A DNA stretch of 64,000 nt from Aphidius gifuensis (GCF_014905175.1 NC_057791.1:8814492-8878491); one strand, 5' to 3'; positions 22,580 through 34,620 are shown, counted from the stretch's first letter. The notes: generated from the sequence alone by a model not told the origin. Numbers and translations are program-made.

Positions 22580-23773
22580 CAGGTGCGTGAACCTGGCCTG
22601 CATAAGTCCTAGAAAAATTATCTAGAATATACTCATTAGAAGCGTCTTAATTTGTACCATTTTGCACCGCAATTGTTTTGATTTGTACCTTAAAATTAAA
22701 GAGTGGAGAAAGGGTTAGAACCGATTTTTTTTCTAGATGACTCAGGGGAAAAAAAAATTGCTACAAACGCAGAATAATTTGTACTAAAGCCCTGAATTTG
22801 TACCTCAAAAATAACAACAAAAAAAAAAATTATTTATTCCAAAACGTTAATTAACAATTGAATATCTGCTTTAATTATTGAGGTACACATTCCATTCTAG
22901 CTCACGTTCTACTCTTTAAAATAAAAAATAAATTATTTAAAAATATTTTTGAGGCACCATGCGATCGTTAATGAAAATTTTTAATCAACAATTGCATGGT
23001 GCCTTTAAAAATCAATATTTTCAAATAATTTATTTTGTTAAGAAACGAACATTCTAATTTGTACCTCAATAATAATAATAAAAAAACATGTTACTCCAAA
23101 ATTTCAATTCACAATACTTTGTTATTATTATTGAGGGTACAAAATTAGCCCACGTTCTGCTCTTTAAAATAAAGTAAAAATTATTCAAAAATATTGATTT
23201 TTAAAGGCGCCATGCAATTGTTAATCAAACATTTTTATTAACAATTGCATGGTGCCTCCAAAATTCAATATTTTAAAATAATTTGATTTTTATTTTAAAG
23301 AGCAAACGTAAGCTAACTTGTACCGTCAAGCCCTGAAAGAAATATTTCTCCGCCATTACTCCGGCTTTCTTCGGCATTACTCCGTTTTTGGCCCATTTCC
23401 GGAGAAATTACTCCGGCATGAGATTAATGTCGGAAAAATTAATCTGCCACGATTTTTTTGCCGGAATAATTTCTCCGCCATCAACCTCATGCTGAAGTAA
23501 TTTCTCCGGAAATAGGCCAAAAACGGAGAAATGCCGGAGTAATATTTCCACCAGGGAGAGCAGAATACGTACTTCAATAATTAAAGCAGATATTCAATTG
23601 TTAATTAACATTTTTGAGTAAATAATTTTTTTTTGTTATTTTTAAGATACTAATTCCTTGCTTAGTGGTACAAATTAGTACAAATTATTAGAAAGTGGTA
23701 CAAATCAAGACGCTTCTGATGAGTATTCTAGATAATTTTTCTAGGACTTATGCAGACCAGGTTCACGCACCTG
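22580..23773. mobile_element. TIR element E6 (CAGGTGCGTGAACCTGG ends)
   Basis: The left end CAGGTGCGTGAACCTGG (22580) and the right end CCAGGTTCACGCACCTG (ending 23773) are inverted copies. The match runs inward for over 80 bp (CTAGAAAAATTATCTAGAAT; AGAAGCGTCTT). Inside are several further palindromes around GGCACCATGC at 22950-23260, and a separate small element (23331-23556) is nested. The dinucleotides outside the ends (TA and AA) do not give a clean duplication. Confidence 0.8.
23331..23556. mobile_element. Small nested inverted-repeat element E7
   Basis: It starts CCCTGAAAGAAATATTTCTCC and ends GTAATATTTCCACCAGGG, so the ends are approximate inverted repeats (CCCTG-x-GAAATATT). The body is inverted CCGGAGAAATTACTCCGG-type repeats. 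It is of the same family as the fragment at 882-989. Confidence 0.65.
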
Positions 23774-23860
23774 AATTGTACGAATATAATTCTTTATATT
23801 CTCTCTCACGAATTTTCATAAATTATTATTAGTTAAACAAAATGAGTGAAATACAAACAA

Positions 23861-24240
23861 AACATAAATTTACAATTGATGTCCCTGGAAGCCTCAATTT
23901 TAGATGAGCTGTTTATTTTTTTATCATAGCTTTAATAATCAAAAGAAGTGAAATATAAAAAAAAATAGCAAAATTTTAAAGTATAAAGTTGAATAATTTG
24001 CTGGATAAAAAAAAAAAATAAATAAAAAAATTAGGCGCTTTTTCACGATAACGCTTGCGATACATGTTAATAATATTATAATAAAAAGCACCTAATTTTT
24101 TTTTTTATCCAGCAAATTATTCAACTTTACTAAAATTTGCTACATATTTCACTTCTTTTGATTATTAAAGCTATGATAAAAAAAATAAACAGCTCATCTA
24201 AAATTGAGGCTTCCAGGGACATCAATTGTAAATTTATGTT
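23861..24240. repeat. Long near-perfect hairpin (E8)
   Basis: An arm starting AACATAAATTTACAATTGATG at 23861 is matched by its reverse complement ending at 24240. The arms are about 165 bp with only a few differences, and the loop is about 50 bp, itself partly paired (AGGCGCTTTT / AAAAGCACCT). It contains no coding sequence. If transcribed it would fold into long double-stranded RNA. Confidence 0.85.
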
Positions 24241-24927
24241 TTTTTTGTATATATATTATAGTTATATATATATTGAAGAGAATAATATATGTGATATGTA
24301 TATATGTATACACATTCACATTCGTTGCTTCAAATTCAGTTTGAAAAATCATTCATTACTAAATATTTATATAATTACACTACTCGATAATATATGACGC
24401 TTGAATGAATTTTTTACAGCATCTATCACAAAATTTGTAAACTTATAAATAAGAGAGGGGCGTTGCAAGAGAAATCCGTTGACCAATGTTTTTTTATTTT
24501 CTGTTTCGTGGGAAATTAAATGCCGACTGGTAAGAGTTTATGGAGGGAAAGCATAACTCTGACTCACTCACTCTGGTGGGCTCTTATGAAAAAAAAAAAT
24601 GTGGAAGGGACAGCTTCCCCATCATAAACTCTTCCCAGCAGCGTTGTATCTATTTGAAACTTGCTCGTTTGAGTGTTAAGTTCTCTCGGTTCCAAATTAT
24701 TTTTTTTTCTATTGTTTCAATTTGTTAAGTTCTTTTAGTTTTTATTTTCACATAAAGGTGAGTGCAAGTAGTTTTATTCTTTACGAGTATCGAAATTCAA
24801 TTAAATTTATTGTTTTAATTTTTCAATTATTATTATTTTTTGAAGATACACTGTTGATTTGTGTATTATACATTTCTTTTAATAATTTTTTATCTCATGA
24901 GGTTGAAATTCTTTTATTTTCATAGTT
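24241..24927. other. Leader region upstream of the Polinton A polymerase
   Basis: AT-rich. A short inverted pair (ACTGGTAAGAGTTTATG at 24529 and CATAAACTCTTCCCAG at 24623) frames about 110 bp. A pyrimidine tract ending TTTTCATAG at 24924 could be a splice acceptor just before the ATG at 24928. No further gene is seen. Confidence 0.35.
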
Positions 24928-27900
24928 ATGATTGTCGCAATGGATCAACTTTTACTACAGATGCAAATGCGCAAAAACTTCAGTAGTGTATTAAGGCAAC
25001 TTGAGAAGAATCCAAATAACGCGGAAATTGCTGCTGCTATATGTAAAATTCAAACCCATATTAAAGATCTTAATAAATCATTGGGTACCCTTAAAACATC
25101 TAGGAAAAAAATGACCTCTGCAACAGTTGCTTTGTTAACCTTATGTAAATTAAAATTACAACATTTACAAAAAAGTGGTGGTACAATGCAAAATGAAATT
25201 TCCACATCATCATCACCAATTATAGATAATGTCATTCAAGCAGATTCTATTAATAAAAGAATAAGATGGACTGATTGAGAATCTGCATTTCAAAAGCGAA
25301 TGACAACTGGAATGTTCGTAATATAATACATAAAAATTTGAATTCGTTCTTTAAAGATGTGAAAATTCTGCTGATTATTCGTTTACATAATTCATCGAAG
25401 GAAAAAAGTGCTATTAAACTCAACACAATTTTAGCATGTAATTTTGAAATTGTTAAAGAGGAAGAAATTATGATTGAAACGAAATATTTTACTGATGGAT
25501 GCATGGAAATTCTACAATCAACAGATTTAGATGAAGTATTGACGAAAAATTTTGAGAAGTTAAAAACTGATATTGAAGAAAAAGAAATGGAGGGCTCAGG
25601 CTGGACCCTGCATGAAATCATGCATCTAGAAATAAATATAAATGACTATATACCTCTGCGTGGTGGTTTATCAACATTTATTGAAATGCCAACATGGATT
25701 CAAAGCACAAGATCAGTTGTAAATGTAAAAAATTATGATGACAATTATTGTTTTATTTGGAGTGTGTTAGCTGCAATCTACAAACTTGAAACAAATCCGC
25801 AAAGGGTTAGCTCATATGAAAAATATATAAATAATTTAAATCTAGATGGAATAACATTCCCAATGTCATGGAGTAAAATTAAACAATTTGAAAAGAATAA
25901 TCATTCAAAAATAAATGTTTATGGTATTGATAATACGGATAATTTAGGAGCTGAATCTGAGGATGAAGAAGCTGATAATTTGAATAAGAACAATAAGAAA
26001 AAAAACGTGAAGAGCGGATTGTTCCATATTATTTGTCTGATAATATTGAATCAAATTATAAAACTATCCATCTTTTGATTATTGAAAAAAATGAAAAAAA
26101 AATTGATGGTTCACAAGATGAAGAAGCAGAAGAAGATGAGTCTGATGCTGACGATTTTGATGAATACGATTTTAATAATCCATTAAATAAAAAAAAACTG
26201 AGCGAATTTACAAATCATCACTTTGCTTGGATTAAAAATCTATGATAGACTTGTGAGCAAACAAATATCATTGTACAATGGTAAAAAATTTATTTGTGAT
26301 CGTTGTTTATCATATTTTCATTTACCGAAATCAATTGAAAATCATAACCAACAATGTCTTGAAAAAAATCAATATGCAATGGTGCTGCCTACTGAACAAA
26401 ATAATATATTGAAATTTAAAAATTATAAATATCAGCTCAGAGTACCTTTTGTAGTGTATGCAGACCTTAAAAGTATATTAGAAAAAGTAACAGATACTTC
26501 GAACGATTGAATAAAAAAGAAATTTCAACAAAAACATATACCAAGTAGTATAGCTTATTACACTAAATGTAGTTACGATGAAAAACTTTCAACATTCAAA
26601 TTAGAAAGATCTAAAAATTGCATCGAGTGGTTTATTAATGAACTTCAAGAGTTGGCACACAATGTTGATAATATATTAGATGATATTAAACCAATGAATC
26701 TAACTTTCGATGAACAATTAGAATTTTCCGCATCAACAAAATGTCATATTTGCACAAAAAAATTTACGCCAGACGATATCAAGGTTCGAGATCATTGTCA
26801 CTTTACAGGAGCTTACCGAGGTGCTGCACATGTGGGGCAAGTAAATTTAATTCTATCATCTATCATGATTATTATTCAATAAGAAAAAAAAAAAAAAAAA
26901 AAAAAAGCAAATGAAAATTTTTAATTTTTTTTTTTTTAATTTTACAGATGTAATCTCAATTATCAAGAGTCTTGCACAATCGCTGTTGTTTTTCATGGTC
27001 TGAGTAATTATGATAGCCACTTTTTAATTAAACAGTTAAAAAAACAATTTCCAGGAACGATTGACTTATTAGCACTTAATAAAGAGAGCTATATAAGTTT
27101 CACTAAACATGTAAAAGGTACTAGAATTAGATTCCGTTTTATAGATTCATATAATTTTATGGCAAGCTCAATTAGCACGCTTGCAAATGAATTAGAAGAT
27201 AAAGATAAAAGTATCAGTCTTAGTTTTTGCAACAATCTAGAAGAATTTAAATTGATTACTAAAAAAGGGATATTCCCATATGACTACATTGATTCTTGGG
27301 AAAAATTCAATGAAGAACAATTACCTTCAAAACTTGATTTTTATTCACAATTAAATGAGGAACATATAAGTGAAATTGATTATAATCATGCTTGCAATGT
27401 TTGGGAAAAATTTCATATAAAAAATTTAGGCGAGTACTCAGACTTATATCTGCGTACTGATGTTCTTTTGTTGGCTGATATTTTTGAGAATTTTAGATAT
27501 TTTTGTTTAAAAACGTATGAGTTAGATCCAGCTCACTATTTTACATTGCCGAGATTAAGCTTTAACGCTATGTTGAAATATACAGAAATTGAATTAGAAT
27601 TGATAACTGATGCTGATGAATTATTGTTTATTGAGGGAGGTATTAGAGGAGGTTTATCACAATGTTCACATCGCCATGTTATCGCAAATAATAAATATAT
27701 AAACGAATATAATCCAAACATTGAAGATTCTTATTTAATGTATTTTGATGTAAATAATTTATATGGATTTGCAATGGCTTCTACTCTACCAGTAAGTGAT
27801 TTTCAGTGGGAAGAAAATTTTGATATAAATAAATTAAATTCAATCGAAGATAACTCAGAGTGGGGCTACATACTTGAGGTTGATTTAGATTATCCAGTTA

Positions 27901-28984
27901 GTTTACATAATGAACACAAAGACTTACCATTAGCGCCAGAACGTCGAATACCACCTCTATCAACAAGTAAATGTCCAAAATTATTAGCAACGCTTTACAA
28001 TAAAGAAAAATATATCATTCATTATAAAAATTTAAAACAATATGTATCTCTAGGAATGAAAATTAGAAAATTATATAGAGTTTTGAAGTTTAAACAACGA
28101 GCATGGTTGAAACCTTATATTGATTTGAATACGGAATTGCGAACTAAGGCAACATCACTTTTTGCTAAAAATCTTTTTAAATCATTAATAAATATATGTT
28201 TCGGAAAAATGTTGGAATCAACTCGTTCGCAAAGAATAATAAAATTAGTTTCTAGCTATGGAGGACGTGGTGGAGCAAGAGCTCTAATATCAAAGCCCAA
28301 TTTTCACAGTGCACTAATCATAGATGATTTAGTTATTATTGAGATGAAACGTCTTAGTATTATTTTTAATAAACCAATATATGGAGGTTTTTGTATTTTA
28401 GATATTTCAAAAACAGTTATTTATGATTTTTATTACTTATAAAATAAAAAATATTTTAAGATAAAGTTAAATTTGTATATATGGATACTGATAGTGCAAT
28501 TTTACACATTTTTACACCTGATATTTATGAATTTATTCGCAAAGAATGTGATAATTTCGATACGTCTGATTATCCAATTGATAACCGCTATAATATTCCT
28601 CAGAAAAATAAAAAAGTGCCAGGTATAATGAAAGATGAATGTAATGGGAAAATTATGAAGGAATTTATTGGTTTGCGTTCAAAAGCATACTCATTTTTAG
28701 TTGAAAATGAATCGTGCGATAATAATGTAAAACTTCATAAAAAAGCTAAAGGGGTAAAAAAGTCATCAATGAAAACAATTACGTTTGAAGATTATAAAAA
28801 TTGTGTGGAAAATCATGCAAAAATATCTAGAAAACAAAATTTAATAAGGTCAGAAAAGCATCAAGTTTATACAATTACTACAGAGAAAATCGCTTTAAGC
28901 TGGGACGATGATAAACGAGAACTCATTAAAAATAAAAATTATACTTTGCCTTGGGGCTATGCACAAGAGCTTAGAGATATATAA
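24928..28984 (+). pseudogene. Polinton A DNA polymerase B (protein-primed type), broken
   Basis: This is the replicative polymerase of the element. The parts in order are a helical N-terminal segment (24928-25275), insect Polinton N-terminal sequence (25276-26078) and a Cys/His segment (about 26290-26350). Next come the exonuclease motifs: Exo I region VVYADLKSIL about 26460, an HNH-like RDHCHFTGAYRGAAH about 26790, Exo II SNYDSHF about 27010 and Exo III YLRTDVLLL about 27455. The polymerase motifs are A (FDVNNLYGFAM about 27750), B (K-x-x-F-KSLIN-x-x-FGK about 28180) and C (MDTDS 28481). Breaks include an in-frame stop at 25276, frameshifts near 25325, 26035 and 26220, a stop near 26508 and a stop plus frameshift at 28439-28480. 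The Exo I acid normally written D-x-E reads D-L-K. A GC-AG intron-like gap lies at 26837-26947. About 1,350 codons, normal for the family. Not functional as it stands. Confidence 0.9.
26837..26947 (+). other. Possible GC-AG intron or small insertion in the polymerase
   Basis: The conserved block around AAH...CNLNY is interrupted by 111 bp that begin GCAAGT and end TTTTACAG, and removal of exactly this stretch keeps the frame across the two halves. It contains a poly-A run of about 25 bases. Either a late-gained intron with a GC donor or a small insertion would explain it. Confidence 0.4.
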
Positions 28985-29073
28985 ATTATTAATATTGTAA
29001 TTTTATGTAACTCTTTTTAATAAAACAACCATGGAAAAAAAATTATTCTTTATTTATTTATTTATTGATATGT

Positions 29074-30025
29074 TTACAAAGCTGTTTTCTCTATCCATTG
29101 ATTGTGTGATGCATCAAAACCAAGATATTTTACATACATTTTATTTCCTTTTTTTTTCAACACTTTTTCAATTAAATATATATCTTTGTGTTGTACTTTT
29201 TGTAGTTCAGCTTCATAAGAACATCCCTGAATTGGGTTATGTTGATAGTCCTCCAGCATATATGTAACTGGTAATGTTTTATTAATTTTTTTAATCGTGA
29301 AAATTTCAGTTGTCCAATTAGGTTTGTAACTTTTTTCAAACAATTGTTTGTATTTGCTTATTCTAACACTATCATTTAATTTAAATTTGATTTTTTTATT
29401 TTCATAATTAAATTTTTTAAATACAGTATTTTTTAAGATTTTTATATTTTCACCAACAACTTCCACAGGTGCCATTTTGATTGTTCGATGTTTTGTTTTA
29501 TTATATTGATCAATTAATTTTGATAATATTTTGATCCATTTATAGTTGCCTTGAAGGCTAAATTCAAAAAATAATTTGTTTTTAATTGTTCGATTGAATC
29601 TCTCAACAATTCCTGCCTTAATTTTCGAAAACGTAGAATACATATGCACATCATACTTTTTTAACATTGATTTAAACTTTAAAGTTTGAATTATCAAATT
29701 CCGTACCTTCATCAACATGAAGATTTTTACAAACACGACCTTTTTTAAAAATTGATTCCATTGCAGCTGATACTTCCTTTCCAGTTTTTGTTTTGAGCGC
29801 AGCGGCCCAACTGAATTTTGAAAAATTATCAATCACTGTTAAAATATATTTGTATCCCGAATTAACGTTTGAATATTCAATCATATCAATAAGATCCGCT
29901 TGCCATGTCTCATCTTTGTCACGAATATCAACTTTTCTTCTTAAAAAATTTTTCCTTGCTGGTGCGTGCAGTTCTCGCACAACATCTTTTTGAAATTCAC
30001 TCATCTTCTTTTGATAGTTGTACAA
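29074..30025 (-). pseudogene. Polinton A integrase (RVE family), one frameshift
   Basis: This is a retroviral-type integrase that would insert the element. It is read from 30025 leftward. The catalytic core has the first Asp in WQADLIDM (about 29910), the second in HVDEGTEFDN (about 29720) and the Glu in GIVERFNRTIKNK (about 29590), followed by a chromodomain-like tail (KGNKMYVKYLGFD...WIEK) ending at 29074. A single frameshift near 29690 separates the core's two acids from the Glu. It lies tail-to-tail with the polymerase and follows the conserved gene at 30056-30983. About 310 residues, close to the family's usual length after allowing for the shift. Confidence 0.9.
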
Positions 30026-30055
30026 CGACTGAGAATTTTATTTTTTCCTTAAATA

Positions 30056-30983
30056 TTAATATATAATATTTGCCTCTCTTAATTCTTCAATAATTGACAT
30101 TATTTCATTATTATGACTCCCATTGCCAGCTGTTTGTGAAGCGATGAGTAAGCGTAATCGATCAACGAGCTCATTGCCATCGTCCCAATAAATATAATTA
30201 ACGTTTGATTTATTCTTCTTTTGAAGAGACATTGTTGTTGGGAGCAATCCAAACCCTTTTTTTTTCTTCTTCTCAATATATGGTTCAATAAATGTTATAT
30301 ATTTTGAAGACGCTGGATTTTTTATATAATTATTAATGCTATGATACCTTAAATGGGCATTTGTATTGAGAAGAATTTCAATATAATTTTTTTCATCATC
30401 ATGAGTTATTTTTGTTTTATTTGGTTTTTTAAGAATCAATAATTCCATTAATCCAATGTGCAATATTAATTTTATTATTACTTTCAAATATTAAATCAGA
30501 ATTTCCAATTTTTAATTTGTCTTTTATTTTTTTTATACCATAATCAGCATTCCAATGTAAAGTATTAATTTTTTGAAGGTATTCTTCAGCTAATGGGTCA
30601 ATACTTGCTTCCTCAGTTGAATCAAATATTTCTTCTACATTACTATTACTTTCATGGAATATATCCTCTTCACTACTTGATTCATCAAACTCAGGAGCAT
30701 CATCTTCATAATTAGTTTTTTCACTTGAATTTACTTTTATTTGATTTTGAACGTTATCATTATTAGAAATATTATTTTGCTTATCTTTATTCCTTGTTTC
30801 CAAATTAGCAGCTAATTTCTCAAGTGGTAAAATAACTGGTTTTAAATATTCATTAGATGCCTCAGATATATTTTCTCTTTCTAATTTTAACATTTGATGT
30901 TTTTTGCGTATAACATTTTGAACTTTTTCCAATTCACTAAGAAATTTTGTTTCATCAGAGAGTAATTGTTTCGAGAGAGACAT
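30056..30983 (-). pseudogene. Conserved Polinton protein of unknown function (A copy), one frameshift
   Basis: The N-terminal half (30983-30429) is a coiled-coil-like, then very acidic segment. The C-terminal half (about 30480-30056) contains GLMELLILKKP, TNAHLRYHS, YWDDGNELVDRL and a C-terminal ELREANIIY. The two halves are in different frames that meet near 30480. Proteins with the Y-x-Y-WDD-x-NELVDRL signature accompany integrase and ATPase genes in many Polintons, and no biochemical role is established to my knowledge. The Polinton B gene at 47629-48406 occupies the same place beside integrase. Confidence 0.7.
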
Positions 30984-31832
30984 GTTGATTCTTCAAAGTT
31001 ACAATATCGACTAATTCTTTTATTAAATTTTTTTATCATTTATATTTATAAAGCAGTCAAAATTTTTTCTATACCTTCCATTATTCAATTCACGATCCTT
31101 ATCGATACACATAAAACAATATTTTTCTTTCCAACAATTATTACACATTTCACGAAATTTATTATATTCCATATCCATATTTACATGATCATGGTAAATA
31201 TGTTTAAAATTCGTTTCATCGCTTGCAAACACTATTAAAAAATTGATATTATCGCGTATTAAATGTTTTGGTATTCTTGCATAAGACTGGCATAAATAAA
31301 ATGAATCAACGGCTTTGTGTCGTCCCATGCAAAAGAAATCGCGAATATGATCTTGCTTTTCAGTCGCCACATCATCAAATATAAACAATGAATTTTGTTT
31401 TGCCTCATCAACAGGTATTACTTGATCATTGTTTGAAAATTTGTAATAATTAATATTTTCAAGAGGTTCTAATAATGTTTCCAAATATTGATATTTTGGT
31501 TGATATAGGGATTTACTGTAAATATAAATATTTTCAAAACGTAAACCATTCGGGTGAACAATTAAAGTCATTAATGCGTGAGTTTTACCACAGTTGCTAC
31601 CTCCAATTATAGCACAGCGTTTTGTCCCACACGGAAATATTTTATAAAAGTTTTATAAAATCATTTTATAAAATAATTTTATAAAATTTTTATAAAATTT
31701 GGGCAAACTTGTTAAGAAGTTTTTATAAAATTTTTATAAAAATTTGATAAAAATTTTCGAACCCCCCCCCCCCCCCCCCCCGTGAGTTGATTTGTTTAAA
31801 AAATTTAAAAAAAAACAAAAAATAAATCTTTC

Positions 31833-31893
31833 GTCGGGATTCGAACCCGGGTCTTTCTAGGTGTGAAGCAAGCACTTTACCTCAAAGCCAGAA
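31833..31893 (-). other. tRNA-like module, left arm of E10
   Basis: On the minus strand: A-box-like CTGGCTTTGAGG, an anticodon-arm-like TGCTTCACACC and a perfect T arm CCCGGGTTCGAATCCCG. The TTCACAC stretch recalls the anticodon arm of tRNA-Val(CAC). Its mirror copy is at 32139-32199. Confidence 0.55.
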
Positions 31894-32138
31894 TTCTTAT
31901 GATAGAAACTCATTAAAACATACATAAGAACATGACTATTCTAAATTCTTTTACTTTGCTGTTTAATCAGAATTCTATTATTGACTTTCATTCAAATATA
32001 AAAAATTTTAATTTTATCAACTCTTTGTTCATATTTGTATGAGAAAGAAAGATAAAATCGGGAATAAAACAGCAAAGTAAAAGAAATTAGAATAGTCATG
32101 TTCTTATATATATTTTAATGAATTTCTATCATAAGAAT

Positions 32139-32199
32139 TCTGGCTTCGAGGCAAAGTGCTTGCTTCACACCCAGAAAGACCCGGGTTCAAATCCTGACA
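32139..32199 (+). other. tRNA-like module, right arm of E10
   Basis: Inverted copy of 31833-31893 with a few changes (GGGTTCAAATCC in the B box). The two tRNA-like modules face each other, as expected of a palindromic element. Confidence 0.5.
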
Positions 32200-32527
32200 A
32201 AAGATTTATTTTTGGTTTTTTTTAAATTTTTTCAAACAAATCAACTCACGGGGGGGTCGAAAATTTTACAAAAACTTCTTAACAAGTTTGCCCAAATTTT
32301 ATAAAAATTTTATAAAAATTTTATAAAATATTTCCGTGTGGGGTATTCGGCAACAAATCTCCATGTCGCTTTTTTTTTAATCCATCACCGCTTTTAGAAG
32401 TAATAATATCAAAATTTATAACTGGTAATTTTAGATCTTGCTTCCTGAATTCCATCTTAATGAATACTGAATAAAAATAGTATAAATTCAACGGTTTTAT
32501 AGTTAGAAAATCAGTTTACAAACAACT

Positions 32528-34620
32528 ATGATTGAACGCACACTCAAGAAAAGTAAAAATAAAAAACGTACTGGAGCAGGAGTGTTGAATAGATTCATTA
32601 ATAAATTGCCATTCGAATTACACTTGCCAGGATATTCATATTGCGGTCCTGGTACGAAACTCGAAAAACGTTTGGCACGAGGAGATCCAGGAATCAATCC
32701 TTTAGACTCTGCATGTAAGCAACACGATATTGCTTATTTTAAAAATCGAGAAGATATATCAGCAAGAAACGCAGCTGATGATATTTTAGCTAGAAAAGCT
32801 GCCAAGCGTATTTTTAGTAAAGACGCAAGTTTAGGTGAGAGAGCAGCTGCTGCATTTCTTACTGGCGCAATGAAAATAAAATCGAAATTTGGTATGGGTT
32901 GTGTTAATAAAAAAGTTTGCAACAAAAACCAATTATTCACAAGATCTTTATTGAAAAAGAAAAATACAACTGGTGGAAAATTAAAAATGAATAAAAAGCG
33001 GAGGAGCGCCAAGAAAAAACTCAAAAATAAAAAAAAAAATCTTGGAAAAAATTTATTTTCAAAGATTGTTCAAGCAGCAAAACAAGCACACTGAGAAAAA
33101 AAAATAACAATTTTTACAACTAAAATCAAATAAAAATTACTGTGCTGCGTAGTAAAGGCCGGGTATTTTGTAAGTTTAGCATATATTACAATGGGAACAA
33201 TAATTTTCACCCTTCGTGCCATTTAATTTTTGCGGCTGGAAAAATTTTATACACACTAAAAAATATAGTGTCGAAAAGTAAAGTTTGATGTATTACCAAC
33301 AATTTTTATTATTTGAATTAATAAAAATTCCAAATATATTATCTTTTTTTAAATATTGCTTAAAAAATAAATGAAAGGGTAATAATTAAATGATGATACT
33401 CAAAATAAAATTTTTATTTAATGTATTTTTTTTTATATCCAATTTTTAACAATAAATTCTGTATTTGGTGTTTGTGTTATATATGTTAACTTATAATTAT
33501 ATATTTTATTCAAATCTAAATTTTTCACGACAAAATTTTTTTTATTAACTTCATAATGCTCGGTGTGTTCATTTCAAAATACAGCTAATAATTTTTTTGT
33601 TATAAAATAATATTGTGTGGATGTTTCCATTAAAATATTGTTTATAATATAAAAATTGAGACCATCCTTACTGCTATCAAATTCACGATAAACAAATGAA
33701 AACTGCACACAAATTATGTTCACACTTCCATTTCACTAGTGATATCTATAAATAATTAGCGAGTAAAAGTACTTAAATTAAGTCGTAGATTTTTCTTAGA
33801 TAACTGCACTTTTTTATTCACTTGAATTAATTAATATCAATGTTATGTATAATTACGGAGGCACATTAGACCGTTGGACGTACAAATACCTAAATGTGCG
33901 TCTCACAATAACAAAAATAACAAAAGCCTGACACGATAATTATCGAACAGCGCCGAAGATTACCGAGGGTTGAATTTTACCATGCTGCAGAGTAATGTTT
34001 AGTGTTCAGCACAAAGCTCAGTATTTTATTTGAATAAAACTGTAATAATTGTATTAAGCTTATCAATATTTGTTATACCAATAAATACTACCCTGGCATA
34101 TCCCAATTTTTACTGTGCTGCAAAGTAATTTATATAATCTAAACAATAATTTTTATATATCAGAACATGAAAAAACCCCAAAATCAAGTTTTACCCGACG
34201 ATTACCCTGCTAGCATAGTAAAAATTGTTATTTTTTTTTCTCAGTGCAGCAAGTGGTTCACCTAATCCATTAATTGCAATTAAATCTTCATTAGAAGGTG
34301 CTAAACAAGCTATAAAAAATAACGGTGGTAAATCTAGCATTGCAATGCCAAGAATTATACCAGTTTCAAATAATATTAGTGGTGGAGCTTTGCCACTTTT
34401 AATCCCAATATTATCAGCTCTATCTGCTATAGGGAGACTGGCTGGTGGCGCTTCTGGTATTGTGAAAGCTATGAATTCAGTAAAAGCAAATAAAGACCAA
34501 TTAGAAGAAAACAAAAGACACAACAAGATGATGGAAACAATTTCAATGGGTAAAGGGCTGCGTTTGGCACCTTATAAAAGTGGTTTTGGGCTCTACTTGT
34601 CTCCAAAAAACTTGAATTGA
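32528..34620 (+). pseudogene. Polinton A capsid-associated protein with viral phospholipase A2 domain, split by E11
   Basis: Two coding blocks (32528-33088 and 34249-34620) are separated by E11. The N-terminal block has the secreted-PLA2 signature as used by parvovirus VP1: the calcium loop YCGPGT (residues 38-43) and the catalytic His-Asp pair in CKQHDIAY (H66, D67), with conserved Cys residues 39 and 63. A long Lys/Arg-rich tail follows. The block after E11 has a hydrophobic Ala/Leu/Ile stretch (ALPLLIPILSALSAIG), as in minor capsid proteins that act on membranes. Removing E11 with one CA keeps a single frame of about 310 residues. By family analogy the role is membrane breach during entry. 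The transcription direction matches the protease, penton and capsid genes that follow. Confidence 0.85.
33089..34246. mobile_element. TIR element E11 inside the PLA2 gene, CA duplication
   Basis: It starts CACTGAGAAAAAAAAATAAC (33089) and ends GTTATTTTTTTTTCTCAGTG (34246), with CA at 33087-33088 and 34247-34248. Inside, TACTGTGCTGC and ATGCTGCAGAGTAAT motifs recur. There is no transposase. The ends place it in the same group as E1, E2 and E4, but its target dinucleotide is CA and not TA. Confidence 0.9.

Larger units (their letters stand above)
31626..32342. mobile_element. Fold-back element E10 inside the ATPase gene, GT duplication
   Basis: The ends are CCCACACGGAAATATTTTAT (31626) and the inverse ending CCGTGTGGG (32342), with GT at 31624-31625 and 32343-32344. 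Almost the whole 717 bp is one imperfect palindrome. Each arm holds TTTATAAAA repeats, a tRNA-like module and an inverted central region. A run of C residues (about 31763-31780) in the left arm corresponds to only seven G in the right arm. Confidence 0.9.
31023..32455 (-). pseudogene. Polinton A packaging ATPase, split by element E10
   Basis: This is a FtsK/A32-type genome-packaging ATPase. The start is the ATG at 32453-32455 (MEFRKQDLKL). About 40 codons run to 32343, E10 fills 31626-32342, and the remainder runs 31623-31023. The Walker A motif (GGSNCGKT) follows immediately after the insertion. A Walker B-like hydrophobic stretch plus DD (SLFIFDDVA, about 31390) and a downstream FYLCQSYARIPKH sensor-like region are intact. 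Removing E10 with one copy of its GT duplication keeps the frame open, giving roughly 238 residues. With the element in place the ATP-binding loop is cut from its N-terminus. Confidence 0.9.
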
